Notes: generated from the sequence alone by a model not told the origin. A DNA stretch of 64,000 nucleotides from Topomyia yanbarensis (GCF_030247195.1 NC_080671.1:36120343-36184342), one strand, 5' to 3'. Positions 1 to 10,867 are shown, numbered from the stretch's first letter. Numbers and translations: made by a program.

Positions 1-594
1 GGCGTGGTCCATCAAACATGTTTGTTGGACAAGAACCATTTCTAGGTATATCTACCTGTGCCATTAAACTAGAACTTTCGGCTTGGGCAAGAGACCAACT
101 ACTAAACGACTGGCGTAACGTAGAAGGCGCTCGACAAGCTAAGAAATTCATACATCCAGATACAACGAGAGCCAAAAAACTAATGGATCTAAAACGTAAA
201 GACTTACGTATAATCACAGGTTTATTTACGGGACATTGTCCTGCCAAGTATCATCTGAAAAAAATTGGCAAAAGTCAAGATGACATTTGTCGATTTTGTA
301 ACTACGAGCCCGAGAGCTCGGAGCATATTCTCTTCCAGTGTGCAGTACTATTTCTTCGAAGGGAGCGATACTTCGGAATGCATCTCATGACGCCTGACGA
401 GATATGGCATACCTGTCCCAAACGGACCCTCAGCTACATTAATAATGTACTACCCGGTTGGGACGACACAAACAAACAACTCGCTTCCAACTACATTGGA
501 TTTGGGCAATTTGTAGCATGTAGAGCAAACAGGGGCAGCCACAAAAGATAACCTGAATAGTGGTCGCAGTAGCATAGTTTCCCCTAACAAAAAA
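1..594 (+). mobile_element. 3' end of a LOA-like non-LTR retrotransposon, cut by the window edge
   Basis: The reading frame is open from base 3 to the stop at 549-551 and encodes the part of ORF2 just after the RNase H domain. It ends with a zinc-knuckle-like Cys/His cluster (CRFC, then H and C about residues 95-108). A second copy at 30861-31478 has the same protein and includes the RNase H motif upstream, which fixes the reading. The 3' UTR of both copies ends in CCCTAAC followed by an A run, so the element end is near 590. Anything 5' of base 1 is outside the window. The clade (LOA, with RNase H) is inferred. Confidence 0.75.
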
Positions 595-672
595 TACTAC
601 AAAGAGGATATGAACACTTCAAGCATATTATGAAAAAAGTTCTTACTTTTAGTCTTCAACAGGATACATTTT

Positions 673-1066
673 ATTAGCGTAAAATTCATTCCCAAAGCTG
701 ACCACGTCACTTATGAGGAGGCAAAGAGCTTTATATCGATCAGTCTGACCTCCTTCTTTCTCAAATCAGTGGAACGTTTAATCGACCAGCACATTCGGAA
801 TGTTAGCTTGGACGAGCACCCGCTGCATGCAATACAATATGCATATCAACAGGGGAAGTCTACTACCACCCTGTTGCACCATATTGTCTACAACATTGAA
901 AAAGCTTTTTCACAAAAGCAATCAAGTTTAGGAGTTTTTCTCGACATTAATGGTGTTTTTGACAACGTGTCTTTAGAAACCATTTTCAAGAAGCACGAGA
1001 TCATATCACCTGCTTATATCTCGAACTGGATACATGCAATGGTTAGCAACCGACATCTGTGGGAGT
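673..1066 (+). pseudogene. Reverse-transcriptase fragment of a LOA-type element
   Basis: The frame is open from about 673 and reads through RT block motifs: VKFIPKADH, then an SxxSLTSFFLKSVERLI block, then VFLDINGVFDNVS, which carries the first catalytic Asp. It aligns residue by residue with the longer element at 37458-39910 (FLDIEGAFDNVS there), but the third Lys/Gly block is eroded and a stop follows at 1066. No endonuclease, YADD-type box or RNase H remains. It lies just downstream of an unrelated 3' end, so it is a separate insertion. Confidence 0.7.
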
Positions 1067-1069
1067 AGG

Positions 1070-1344
1070 CTGTCTATCAGCCGAATATTTCGCCAAAAGT
1101 GGCTTTTGAGCAGCACTCATGCAGCTCAGCTACCCGTGCGACTATAGAACCGAATTGATGCCATTTTACGCCATAGTGGTTACTTGGGTTACCACTTCGA
1201 CAATCCTTCCCATCAGTAAATCATAAAACAATAAAAAGGCAGTCGCTACTGATTCCGATTCCTTGTAAGGGAGATCCTTGTACTCTCGTGACCTTAAATT
1301 AAGCGGTTTTTTGGGGAATAAATTGTTAAGTATCTACTGAGTGG
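1070..1344. other. Spacer, nothing recognised
   Basis: AT-rich sequence between an RT fragment and a foldback repeat. I see no coding frame, TIR or tRNA-like box that I can support. Confidence 0.3.
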
Positions 1345-1830
1345 ATTTATCATTTTTATTTTCTATTTTCAAGCTACATGTTTTGCCTTCTGAATTCTAA
1401 TTTTCAAGACCAGAAGAAAACCATTGGCGATCTTGCAAGTTTCAACTGCTGCCGAGTAAGAATATTCATAAAAGTATTGATCCAACAGCAATATTTTTTA
1501 AATTATGCAGTAAACATACCGCTATGTTTTTCGTGTACGATTTGCAAAATTTTATTTTGTTCCATTTCTATAGTCTCTAATATATAAAAAAATTTAAAAA
1601 TGCTAAATTGTTGCAAACATTTTATAAATAAAAAATCTGTCACAGGAAAACCTAACGGTATATTAACTGAATAATTTAAAAAAATTGAAATCGGACTAAC
1701 ACTTTTATGAAAAATCTTACTCGGCAGCATCTTCAACATCAATGAAATTAATGACGTTTCGAGGCCATCAATGCTTTCTTCCTGGACTTCAAAATTAAAA
1801 TTTAAAAGCCGGAACATTTAGCTTGAAAAT
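1345..1830. repeat. Imperfect foldback (inverted) repeat
   Basis: The reverse complement of 1600-1830 aligns with 1345-1590 over most of its length. Shared stretches include TATTTTCAAGCTA, CTGCCGAGTAAGA and TTTTTTAAATTAT. The arms are about 230 bp with many substitutions, and the centre is near 1595. Short open frames on opposite strands have similar translations only because the arms are inverted copies. Probably an old foldback or MITE-type element; no target duplication is evident. Confidence 0.6.
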
Positions 1831-2029
1831 AAAAAATGAAAATTTATAACCTATTTAGTACATACTTTGCAATTTATTCCTAAAATATAAGAAATGTAAA
1901 AACATTTTAATTTCAGGCCTCTTTTAATAATCGCCACGATACTTGATACTGCAGTTCTATGCTTTTTTCAAAAAGAAATTCAGGGGAGGGGCTTAGTCCA
2001 CTAGTCATCCTTCATGCCTGGCCCACAGC

Positions 2030-2140
2030 GCCCCTAATGTCAAATGCTAGGTACATGTTTATTGAACCATGCCTGCCTACTTCATCTGCCGCTTTTTTAC
2101 CATAGATTCCATGGTGGCCAGGTATCCAGGATAAGTTAAC
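2030..2140 (-). pseudogene. RNase H fragment of a LOA-type retrotransposon
   Basis: On the minus strand, one frame reads WIPGHHGIYGKKAADE followed by RHGSINMY. This matches the RNase H stretch at about 30860-30950 (WVPGHQGIDGNEVADELA, then RRGSSNMF). The catalytic-site His is present but the surrounding GNE is changed to GKK. Only about 35 codons can be followed before the match fades. Confidence 0.6.
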
Positions 2141-2144
2141 TTCA

Positions 2145-3320
2145 TAATTAATACGCCTATGGGTCATACTCTAATGTGCGGTCAAAGACAGACCAAAGTA
2201 GAACTCGCACCGACAACTTTTCGAACCCCGGCCAAATGCGCCCAAGGTATCAAATATGTAGTGCAAACTTTTGTAGAATTGAGCATTTAATCAACTAACT
2301 GGAACACTATGCAATAACTTTCACATAACTTCTACTCCGTGCACTTGCAAATCCATCATACAAACAAAACTTTTATTTCGTGGCAAATTGTAACCAGTAG
2401 CAGTTAATTCGAAGCTGCAAATTGCCGCAAATTGTTACGAAACTAACAAAACAATATGGAACTTACATTAGAGTAATTGAATAAGGTAAAAAATCATTGC
2501 AAAATATGATGAACCACAGGCACGGCAGCTGGAAGCCGGTTCAATCCGAAGCGCGCGAACATGCCAGGATTCCATCCTGCCACAAAGGGTGATAATCGTG
2601 CATCGGGAAAGAAGTGTAAAACTCGCCAAATGAAATTTCGCAACAAGAACAAGAGCAATTGCACGAAAAAAGTACGACCAAGCGGGACGGGAAAGGAGGT
2701 CGGTGAAGAGATAGGTCACACAGCATTTCATCAATAGAATGAACTGAATATCATCGTGTTTCTCTCATCCAAGTTCCACAGGAAGAAAAACGCCAATCGG
2801 AGCGGTTGATGGGAGAGCCTTCTTTTCTGAATGATATTCCGTTTTTCATCGTTCATTCGACCATAGGCGGTGACTGTTTTCCCCGGGTTTACGAAATGCT
2901 CCTGCTTATTCGAGGCTAGCACACCGGTCAGACGCTGTCGCCCCATAGAATCGATCGGGCTTGACTCGCTTCGGATCCACTTTCGGAAGAAAAGAAACAG
3001 CATCGTCATCATGGCAGGGCCGTCAGCAGGTCGGATGGGGCCGCTGGGCACTACTAAGATTGCTCAAATAGGTAGCTGCGAAGAAAAGAGGCTGAAAGTA
3101 CTGAAAAATGATTTGAATGCTGGAAGAATTAGAGCGCCTCGACTTATATCAAAACAGTTTCAGTTAAGAGTTAAGATTCTGTCGTGGAATGTGATTTAAA
3201 TTTTTTTTTTGCGGATTAAAAGCTTATTTACATTCGGTTATATAACAGTAGCAACGAAAACGTCAATTGATACGTTAAACATACTATAAAGATAAATTTT
3301 GAAGCAGCAGCTGACATTTT
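2145..3320. other. Spacer with unassigned open frames
   Basis: Frames of about 106-109 codons are open on both strands between 2731 and 3199, overlapping each other. I recognise no domain in either, and neither has convincing splice sites, so I do not call a gene. The rest is AT-rich. Confidence 0.3.
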
Positions 3321-3321
3321 T

Positions 3322-3682
3322 TTAAATCGTGTATGAAGCTTTTAAAATTTTTGGAAGGTGATCGAAATTAAGGGAAGCGTTGCATTCAAAGATTTCGAAC
3401 ATATCCAAAGTATCTTCAGAAACACATTCGTCGATCACAGATAGAAACTCCATTGTAATACTTGCTTTAACTGCAAACTGACCTTCTAAACTTGTAGAAG
3501 TTTTCGCAGTCCGTTTTTGGCGAGACTCGAACTGAAATCAAATTTATTTAATTCAATAGTACATTTCAGTTAAGTCATACTAACATACAATTAGTTACTT
3601 CTCGAGTGTCTTCAAGTAGACAATTGCACTCTTGGAGATGATTTCCATATGATAAGTAACTAAATAACAATAAGAGATGCAT
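3322..3682 (-). CDS. Candidate small two-exon gene, unknown product
   Basis: Proposed model: exon 1 at 3682-3599, intron 3598-3532, exon 2 at 3531-3322, giving 97 residues from the ATG at 3682-3680 to TAA. The intron is 67 bp, starts GTAACT, ends TTTGATTTCAG and is phase 0, a typical size for mosquito introns. Exon 2 is open for 69 codons with mixed amino-acid use (it contains MEFLSVIDECVSED). The N-terminus MHLLLLFSYLSYG is hydrophobic and could be a signal peptide. Alternatively exon 1 starts at a good acceptor, CTCTTATTGTTATTTAG, 12-14 nt inside it, and an upstream exon exists that I cannot find. Function is not recognised. It may also be a relic. Confidence 0.35.
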
Positions 3683-3689
3683 TCAATCA

Positions 3690-4165
3690 TGATGCTACTC
3701 GAGCATTAACTTGGTCTCGTAAATTTACTTCAAACCTGTTCTCTACATAGCAAACCTCTGCGACATACTAAGGTAGCTCGTACCACAATCGATTCAATTT
3801 GAGATTAGTAGTATTTGATTTACCGATATATCCTAATAATTATACTAAAGATGATTCCTCTCTGTTTCGGTTGTTTACAATTAGCTTTGTCTATTTATTA
3901 TCCGGTCTTGGTCGACGCGCCGACTTGCTCCGGCATACCTACGCCTCGCCGCATCGAGTAGATGAAGCAGTGATTGCAGCGAATGAGGGGCTTATTGGAA
4001 AGGTTATTAACAAAACTAATTTTTGCCTATTTCTCTATAAGCTATTCAAAACTGTGAATGGAGGGAGAGGATGTGTTTGGATAGGTTTTCCGTCTATTAC
4101 TTAGGAAGTCTATAATTCGGCTCGAAATATTATAAACTTTTTTGGAATTCGCATTCGTAAAAAAA
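3690..4165. other. Spacer, nothing recognised
   Basis: A 101-codon plus-strand frame at 3799-4104 has no recognisable motif. I see no repeat ends before the MITE at 4169. Confidence 0.3.
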
Positions 4166-4168
4166 TAA

Positions 4169-4606
4169 CCCTAGAACGTTGCACTGGGCTACAAATGTAC
4201 CCCACGCCTTCTTTGAAGCCGTGTGAAGACGAGAATTTGGCATTTATCGACCTGGGACCTTAACCATAATTCAATTTAGAGTTCCTAGTAAGAGTAGGAA
4301 AAGGTGGAATAGCCAGTTTGCTTATAGCTTTCGTGTGAGAAAGTGTCAAAGTTGGCGAGGGGTACATTTGTACCCCAGTGTACGGTTACCGTTAGTGTTT
4401 TGTCAGGTTTCGTTCTGTCCGTGCAAATGTGACTCGTGACAATACCAGTTTAAATACTGGTTGTTTTACTACATAAGTAACAATTAGTGTTATAAAATCG
4501 ATTTTAATCATTTATTCAATTAATTTAATTTAATTTTGAAGCAGAAAAAAATCCTTCTCATTGTGCAACGTTCTGGGGTGGAAAACGCAAGTGCAACGCT
4601 CTAGGG
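4169..4606. mobile_element. piggyBac-like MITE with TTAA target
   Basis: The ends are inverted: CCCTAGAACGTTGCACT at 4169 and AGTGCAACGCTCTAGGG ending at 4606. The right end is followed by TTAA and the left is preceded by ATAA, consistent with a TTAA duplication with one mutation. A partial copy of the end (GTGCAACGTTCTGGGG) lies subterminally near 4562. The 438-bp interior has no open frame. CCCTAG ends with TTAA targets are characteristic of piggyBac elements, so this should be a non-autonomous derivative. Confidence 0.6.
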
Positions 4607-4619
4607 TTAATAATACTAC

Positions 4620-5235
4620 GTTTGCAAAAAGTTTTAAAATTATTATTGGAATAGATTTTTGGAGTGGTTGTGTATGCCTTTCTTTGTATGAAGAAGGCTG
4701 AAAGATCCAGGGATTTTTATGAGCGATCGCACTCTTCAACTCATAACTTCGACACCAAAACGCTGCGCGCTGATCCAAACAAAATATGACAGCAATTATT
4801 AAGGATACTATACCTTTCATTTGCGTGCTTGTGAAAATAAAGTCAACCATTGCGGAGTAAGAGATGTTTTTTTTTTAATACAGGGACTTTGTCACTTCCT
4901 CGAAGCTTCAGGTTCCATCGTAGATGTTCCAAGTAGTCAAAGAGGGTTTGATTAGGCTTCAATGAGCCAAAATGACAAATTCCAGCAATTTAGAATATAT
5001 TTAAATATTTTTTGTGTCATTTAGATAGCAAGGTAATGACGATTTTTATGGGAATTTGATGTGTGGCTGCACTCTTCAACCCGTAACTCTGGAACCAGGA
5101 TTCCGATACAAACGAAATTCAGTAGCAGTCTATGCCGATTTTATTCCTTTCCTTTGAGTAAAATTTCGTTAAAATCGGTCCAGATGACATAGAAAAGTAA
5201 GTTACATTATTTGACACATACATGCATTCATACTG
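4620..5235. repeat. Two copies of a dispersed culicine-type repeat
   Basis: Both copies hold the same ordered words: GCACTCTTCAACCCGTAACTC, an ACCAGGATTCCG-like stretch, CCTTTCATTTGAG-like, and AAAATCGGTCC. Related copies are at 6250-6380, 6570-6725, 24535-24690 and, inverted, 40040-40770. Divergence between copies is high. No coding content. Confidence 0.5.
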
Positions 5236-5768
5236 ACGGCGCCGGTGGTTGAGTGGTAAGCGTGACCGCCACTCATTCCAGTTGGCCTGGGTTCAATTCC
5301 AGCCGAGGTCGTTGAGATTTTTCTGAGGTGAAAAAATCTGTGGTGACGTCTTCCTTCGGAAGGGAAGTAAAGCCGTTGGTCCCCGGTCCATGAAATTGGT
5401 GGATCGATATCTTGTCCAGTTAGTGGAATCGCCTCTCTGGTGTCGGTAAAGAAGAAGTAGATCCAACTTCTATACTCTTACTAACAAAAATATCCTCCTC
5501 CCGTGATACTTGCGGAGTGCGCAGTAGTATATACGGACTCTAGCAAAAAGCAAGTATCGGACTAACCATTCCTTCCGCGATCTACGTTCGGGCCTGGCCG
5601 GCGCCGGTATTGATAAAAAACACTTTAGGATTACCAGGAGTTGCACATTGAAAGATATTTCGCTACTTCCAAGCATAATTATCTACTGATTTCTTGTGCA
5701 ACTTCAGCTAGTCCCGATCGATAAAGGAGTAGCAACCAGGGGTGGTCGCACAAGTTCAAGCTCAAGCT
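5236..5768 (+). mobile_element. tRNA-derived SINE plus trailing sequence between 23-bp direct repeats
   Basis: The left part has an A-box-like TGGTTGAGTGGTAAGC near 5246 and a B box GGGTTCAATTCC near 5289 at normal tRNA spacing, marking a tRNA-derived pol III SINE running to roughly 5480. The whole block is bounded by a 23-bp direct repeat (TTGACACATACATGC...) at 5212-5234 and 5768-5790, as expected of a target duplication, though longer than usual. The part from about 5480 to 5768 is not recognised. Confidence 0.55.
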
Positions 5769-5790
5769 TGACACATACATGCATTCATAC

Positions 5791-6720
5791 ACACATACAC
5801 AGGCACTTTCCGGTCTCGTTGAACTGAATCGAATGGTATATGAGACTCCGCCCTGCGACCCTGGCTTCGGGTAATCGGATTTCAAAGTGTTAAGCTATCT
5901 TTACATGAGAAAGGCACAAAGTGCCGTAAGTGACTATTTTGAGGTATATTTGAATTCAAATTTAACTAGATTCTGTACACAAGGTCGCATCCTCAAGTTA
6001 TGCACTTAATCTACCTAAAAACATTGGGCCGAAGTCTCAAGGGTTGCAGGTTCGATTCCTGCCTCTAGGGGATATTTTTTCACATAATTGCTTTCGTTTA
6101 ACTCACCAACCGTCGATGGTGGCTAATGTGGCCAAAGAGACTTTGAATGACTGTTAGTGACCTAGAACTACAAATCCAAGCAGTTGTGGTCACATTTTGA
6201 AAAAAAAATTTCACCTTTTGGAAGAAATTTACCTTTTCACATTCACCGTCATACGCGTTCGTACTCATCACTCTGTAATTCCCGAACCAAAAATTCAACA
6301 GCAGCCAAAGGGAACTCTGTACCTTTCATTTGAGCCCAAGTTTATAAAAATCGGTAAAGAATTCGTTGAGAAATAGGTATGACATTAACTTAAGACTTGG
6401 CAAGTTCCCAGTGGCATCAAGAACCGTCATTGGTGGCCATTGTGACCAAAGCGAATTCAGTGGGTCATTAATGGTCTAGACACGCAAATCCAAGTAATGT
6501 TGCACACATTTTAAATTGTATTTCATTATTTGGACATTATGGTGGTACGAGTTTATGTGATAATTTGCTGTGTGATCGTACTCTTCAACCTGTTGCTCCG
6601 GAATCGGAAGTTCGGTAAAAAAATTCAATAGCGACCGATGGGAAGGCTTTCATTTGATACTAAGTTTGTGCAAATCGGTTCAGTTATCTCTGATAAAAAT
6701 GGGCAAGATTTTTTGACACA
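5791..6720. repeat. Dispersed repeats with a tRNA T-arm remnant
   Basis: At 6046-6065 GCAGGTTCGATTCCTGC forms a perfect T-arm stem and loop with the B-box sequence, but no A box or D-arm lies at the right distance, so it is a SINE or tRNA relic and not a gene. 6090-6380 and 6400-6725 are further copies of the dispersed repeat seen at 4620-5215. No coding frame is supported. Confidence 0.45.
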
Positions 6721-7024
6721 TATATACTAAAATTACTAAAGTTTTTTTTTTTAAATTACAACTTGCAATCCCAATATTAGTCTATCCTATGCAAAAAACC
6801 TTCCGAATAAGGACGTACTTAATTTTTTTGTTTCAGTTTAACATTATGAGCGAAGTTTGAGTTGTCCAGGGCGAGCTGCTTCGCAAAATTGTATATAAAT
6901 CTGCTATTTACATTCACATTTAAAAAAATGTTATGTTAAAAAATACGCAAAAGATAATTGGTTTCTCTTGTTGTTTTCGTGTTCAAATAATAACCCTCGT
7001 TTTTTTATGAGCCACTGATGAGGA

Positions 7025-7472
7025 GGTCCTCTTAAGACAGGTTTCTCTAAAAAATGTGTTTTTTTTAAATCCATTTATTGTTCCAAAAATATTCCAAAAT
7101 TAAACTATTTACTGATAAAAGCACATATATTTAACTACTTATAAACACCCGAGTTCAAAAAAAGGGTCGAAAATTAAAAAGTTCGCCATTTTGTTTTTTC
7201 ACGATGGAAATGTTTCATTGTATTACCGACAAAAGCTAATTCGATACAGAATATGGAATGATTCGTTTCCAAGAAATAATGACACATACTAACAAATCGA
7301 ACGAGTTTGGGCAGCTGTTTTCAGAGCCGCCATAATAAGAAAAAATGTTTTTAGGTAGTTTAACGTATGTACTTTTATCTGTAAAATGTTCAATTTTGGA
7401 ATATTTTTTGGAACAATAAATTGATTTTGTTTTTAAATCACGTTTTTTGAGAAACCTGGCCTTAAAGGAGTT
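7025..7472. mobile_element. MITE with long inverted ends
   Basis: 7037-7106 is the imperfect inverse of 7385-7460: shared words are CAGGTTTCTC, TTTATTGTTCCAAAAA and TATTCCAAAATTAAA. The similarity continues outward (CCTCTTAAG / CTTAAAGGAG) to about 7025 and 7472. The interior has no significant reading frame. TSD not clear. Confidence 0.55.
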
Positions 7473-7479
7473 AATCACT

Positions 7480-7660
7480 ATTAAACTAATAGATCTCGAT
7501 ATTCTGAATACTTGGAATATCTATGTCTTCAACAAAGTTGTTTCTAATATTATTCTGAATAACTTTGCTGAAGACACCACGTCTCTAAATAATGTTTTTG
7601 AAGAGTTGATTCTCCATTATTATTTCTAGTGGGGATTAATCATTAAAATAATTTTTTCAA
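7480..7660 (+). repeat. Dispersed repeat containing TTTGCTGAAGACA
   Basis: Matches 41460-41605 (same strand) and 28610-28770 (opposite strand). The common order is a TTTGCTGAAGACACC block, then GAAGAGTT, then ATTCTCCAT, then ATTTCTAG. No coding content. Confidence 0.55.
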
Positions 7661-7764
7661 GAGATGCCGTTGAGTATGCTAAAACCTTTTACAGGCACTG
7701 ATCCTCCAAAGCTGACGGTTTTGGAATTTAACTGTAAAAATCCGATTTAATCCACATAACAGTG

Positions 7765-9628
7765 CACAGTGGTCCAGAATGTGAATTTAGCAGGTATTTT
7801 CAATTTTTGCAAAAAATAAATGCCTTAACCTTACAATATGTTTGGCAAAGTTGGTGTACCTCGCAAAGCCCTTCTTTTTGTTAAAACAGAAGGTAGGGTG
7901 GTTCTAATTTTAGCAATATTTAAAATTGAACTTTTAACGGTTGAAGTTGTAGAGCGACATATTTTAGACAAATTTGCTGAAGACATGCAAACTCTAGATT
8001 TTAAACTTTCCATTGCACGAGAAATACAAATGAAAGCCAACAGTTTTATTTCTATAATTTTTTAGGTCTTATTTTACACTAAAATACCCTTTGGACAACT
8101 AGCAGATTACTCTAGTGCACATAATTTTCTTTCAAACATCAACTACTAAACTTTTTTCGTTTCAAAGTTATGAGAACTTTTATATAAAAGATATAACTTT
8201 TTCAAATAGCAATATCTTCAATTAGGGCACTTAACATTAAATACCTTTGCTGTCATATGAAATAGCATGCTTTGTAGTATAGATCGGTGAAAAATTACAT
8301 ATACGATATTTTTTAAATCTTGCAATATTTACTCAAAATATAGTTAATTTTTAATAAAAAGTATATACGACCCATGATCGCATATCTGTCCCATGAAGAC
8401 TGGAAATCCCATAGAAAATGGGACAAATATGCGATCATGGGTAGTATATAACTTTATAACGAGAGAAGCTAGAGGTTCGGTATATTGAGACAAATAATTC
8501 TCCTTCAACATATCTGAAAGCAAACTGCAAAAATTATATTAAAAAAAAACCATTTTTCGAGAAACACCCTAATTATTTTTGTAAATTTCTTGTAAAATGG
8601 AAAATATATGACATAGAACTCCAATGTCTTCGTCAAAGTTTTTTAAAATTTGGTTTTCTTTAATTTTCTTGAAGACAGCGAAACTCTATCTCGAACCATT
8701 AAAAAGTAATTTTTTTGCTTTGAAAAAAATTTGGAACCACCCACTATTTAAAATCTACAGGAAAATATTGTAAAGTACAATATTTTATCATGAAAACGAA
8801 ACTATATATTTAGTATTGTAAACCGTGAAAGTTATTTAAACATATTACAAAGGGTCCATTGATGAAAAAAACAAATTTTTAATATAACTTATTCAGTTTT
8901 AATTTTTTTTTCTAACCTACCCTTCGGATGTTTTTCAGAGTTTTTGAAAACAAACATTTTCTTCTAGCACATCAAAACTTTAGCTTCTATTATTCAAAAG
9001 ATATAAGCACTTAAAATATCAAAAACAATTTTTTTTCAAAACAATTTCATGAAATTTAAAAAAAATATCGTGTTCGCCATTTTGTACTCAATTGTAACTC
9101 TAATCTTATTTATAGTTGAAAAAGAATTATCTTTTGTTTGCTTCAATGAGTGCTACTGTTATTCCAAAGAACCCCATTTTTGGCGAATAAGTGCTCATAA
9201 GTTTTGAGGGCAAATAGTTAGACACGTGGTGCCATGAAACAAATTGTTCGCCTTAAAACAATCTTGAAGTTGTCTGAACACTACTTCAGTTGACAGTAAA
9301 ACAGTTTTTCTAAGAAACACTAAAAAACACCCATACCTTCGATTTTAAAATTGTTGTAAATGAAAAGTGTGGTAGATAGAGCTTACATGTCTTCAGCAAA
9401 CTTTTCCAAAATTTATCTTCCTACAACTTCTCTAAAGGCTGTTTGGCTCTATCTAGAATGATTAAAAAGTTAATTTCGTTTATCTTGGTAAAATTAGAAC
9501 CACCCTATCTCTTGTTTTAACAAAAACTCACAAACTATAAAACTTCCCCAAAGACTTTATACGGCAATGTGGTTTAGTTTTAGTAAAACCTCAAAATTCC
9601 TGCTAAATTTTCATTCTGGACCACTGTG
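7765..9628. mobile_element. Non-autonomous DNA transposon with about 300-bp inverted ends
   Basis: Termini CACAGTGGTCCAGAATG at 7765 and its inverse ending at 9628 are identical over 17 bases. The inverted similarity continues inward for about 280 bp (AGGGTGGTTCTAATTTTA, TTTGCTGAAGACATG). A partly decayed extra module at 8560-8760 repeats the inner part of the right arm in direct orientation (GGAACCACCCA, GTCTTCGTCAAAG). CAGTG abuts both ends and may be a 5-bp target duplication. Open frames near 7838-8065 on both strands are products of the arm and are not coding. No transposase is seen. Confidence 0.65.
8361..8452. repeat. Long stem-loop
   Basis: 8361-8394 pairs with 8418-8452: 34 bp of stem with two mismatches and one bulge, containing ACCCATGATCGCATAT, with a 23-nt loop. 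It lies in the AT-rich centre of the TIR element and is much better conserved than its surroundings. Confidence 0.65.
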
Positions 9629-9649
9629 CAGTGAGATGAGACATTTCTT

Positions 9650-10030
9650 ACACGTATCACATTTCACATATCACTTATGAAAAAAGCTATCAAATTCATG
9701 AAATAGGTAGAATGAGTAATATAAATCAAATTAATAAAATGAATAAATCAAATTAGTTCAACTCAAATGAAAATTGGACAAAAACAGTTATGAAAAATAG
9801 AATAAATTAAATTGCTTCTAACTAACAAAATAAATGAAGTAATTAAAAAAATGACTGAAAAGTATTAATAAAATTAATAAAATGAAGAAACCTAATAAAC
9901 TATATGAACTGGAAAAAATAAGAAATAACAAAATGAATACAATAAATGAAATGAATAATAGAAATAAAACAAAAAAATAAATTATAATTTTAAAATTAAT
10001 AAAACGAACAAAATGAATTATATGGATGAA
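9650..10030. repeat. AT-rich low-complexity AATAAAATGAAT-like repeat
   Basis: Irregular repetition of AAATGAAT, AATAAAAT and AAATTAAT words, with essentially no C or G from 9690 to 10020. A related stretch is at 10545-10640. Not coding. Confidence 0.7.
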
Positions 10031-10084
10031 ATTAACTCTTTCACGCCTATTCGTTTCAAGCGCATATAGGGTTCCACAACCGCT

Positions 10085-10263
10085 TTACCATAAAAGTGTT
10101 GAAGTAATGACACACGAAAAACCTATTTTGATCCTGTGCTTCTCTAGCAGCGCTAGCAGTTGCTCAATTTTCCTCCTCCGATGCTCAGTACACATATCCT
10201 GCAAAGTGTTCAATAGTTCATTTGACCGGAAAAGGTAGTCGAAGAGAGTCTTAATTGATAAAA
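10085..10263 (-). pseudogene. Possible decayed coding exon, minus strand
   Basis: The minus frame is open for about 58 codons and reads like a charged helix (MCTEHRRRKIEQLLALLEK, coiled-coil-like), ending at TAA 10087-10085. The same frame upstream to about 10440 also has protein-like composition but carries stops at several sites. A splice acceptor ATCAATTAAG at about 10247 and a donor 74 bp upstream could remove two of them. No family is recognised. It could be chance. Confidence 0.25.
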
Positions 10264-10269
10264 TTTATC

Positions 10270-10843
10270 ACTTGTCAAAAATATTTTAAGAGAGCGGAGA
10301 TAGATCAAAATCTAATTTTTCACCGATTGCTGAAAATGTCTCTGGCAGCACTGCTCCAGTGGAATTCAATCAGAACGATTCCAATAACTGCAGTTCTACG
10401 GATGATTCTTGTAGCTCTTAGCGCTCAAATAAAAGGTAATAGTCACAGTATTAACCTTACTTATTTTTGTGAGGTAATCTTGTCTAACCCCAAAGCTAAA
10501 GTTGTTTGAAAACATTGTTGTTTATAAACAACATGAGCATGCGGGAGTTAATGAAATCAATAAAATGAATAGTATGAATAAAACAAAATGAAAAAAATTA
10601 TCAAATGGATAAAAAAAACTAATTTAAATTGAAACTAATTCAAAATTTCTCAACAAGTAAACCAATAACGGGGGTGGGGGTGTCCGGACTCCCAGGACCC
10701 TCCCCGTGTTCCCGCCCTTGCGGTTACTGCACAGTCAAGTTGGTTGTTTTCGTTGATCAGTATTATGAAAACAGAAATGTAGCTCCGATACGTGCATTGG
10801 AATCTGATAAAAACTAATAGCTAAGTTCTCTTACGCATTAGGA
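10270..10843. other. Spacer with a fragment shared with 29620-29665
   Basis: 10640-10710 shares AATTTCTCAACAAG and GTCCGGACTCCCA with the right end of the element at 29455-29692, so it is probably one end of a related element. The remainder is AT-rich with no supported gene. Confidence 0.4.
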
Positions 10844-10867
10844 GAAAAATGAACGTATTTACCCTAC

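Noticed and set aside
2731..3199. Overlapping frames of 106 and 109 codons on opposite strands
   Set aside because: No motif, no splice or start context, and open on both strands at once, so chance is as likely.
6046..6065. tRNA gene suggested by a perfect T-arm
   Set aside because: No acceptor stem, D-arm or anticodon arm at the right spacing.
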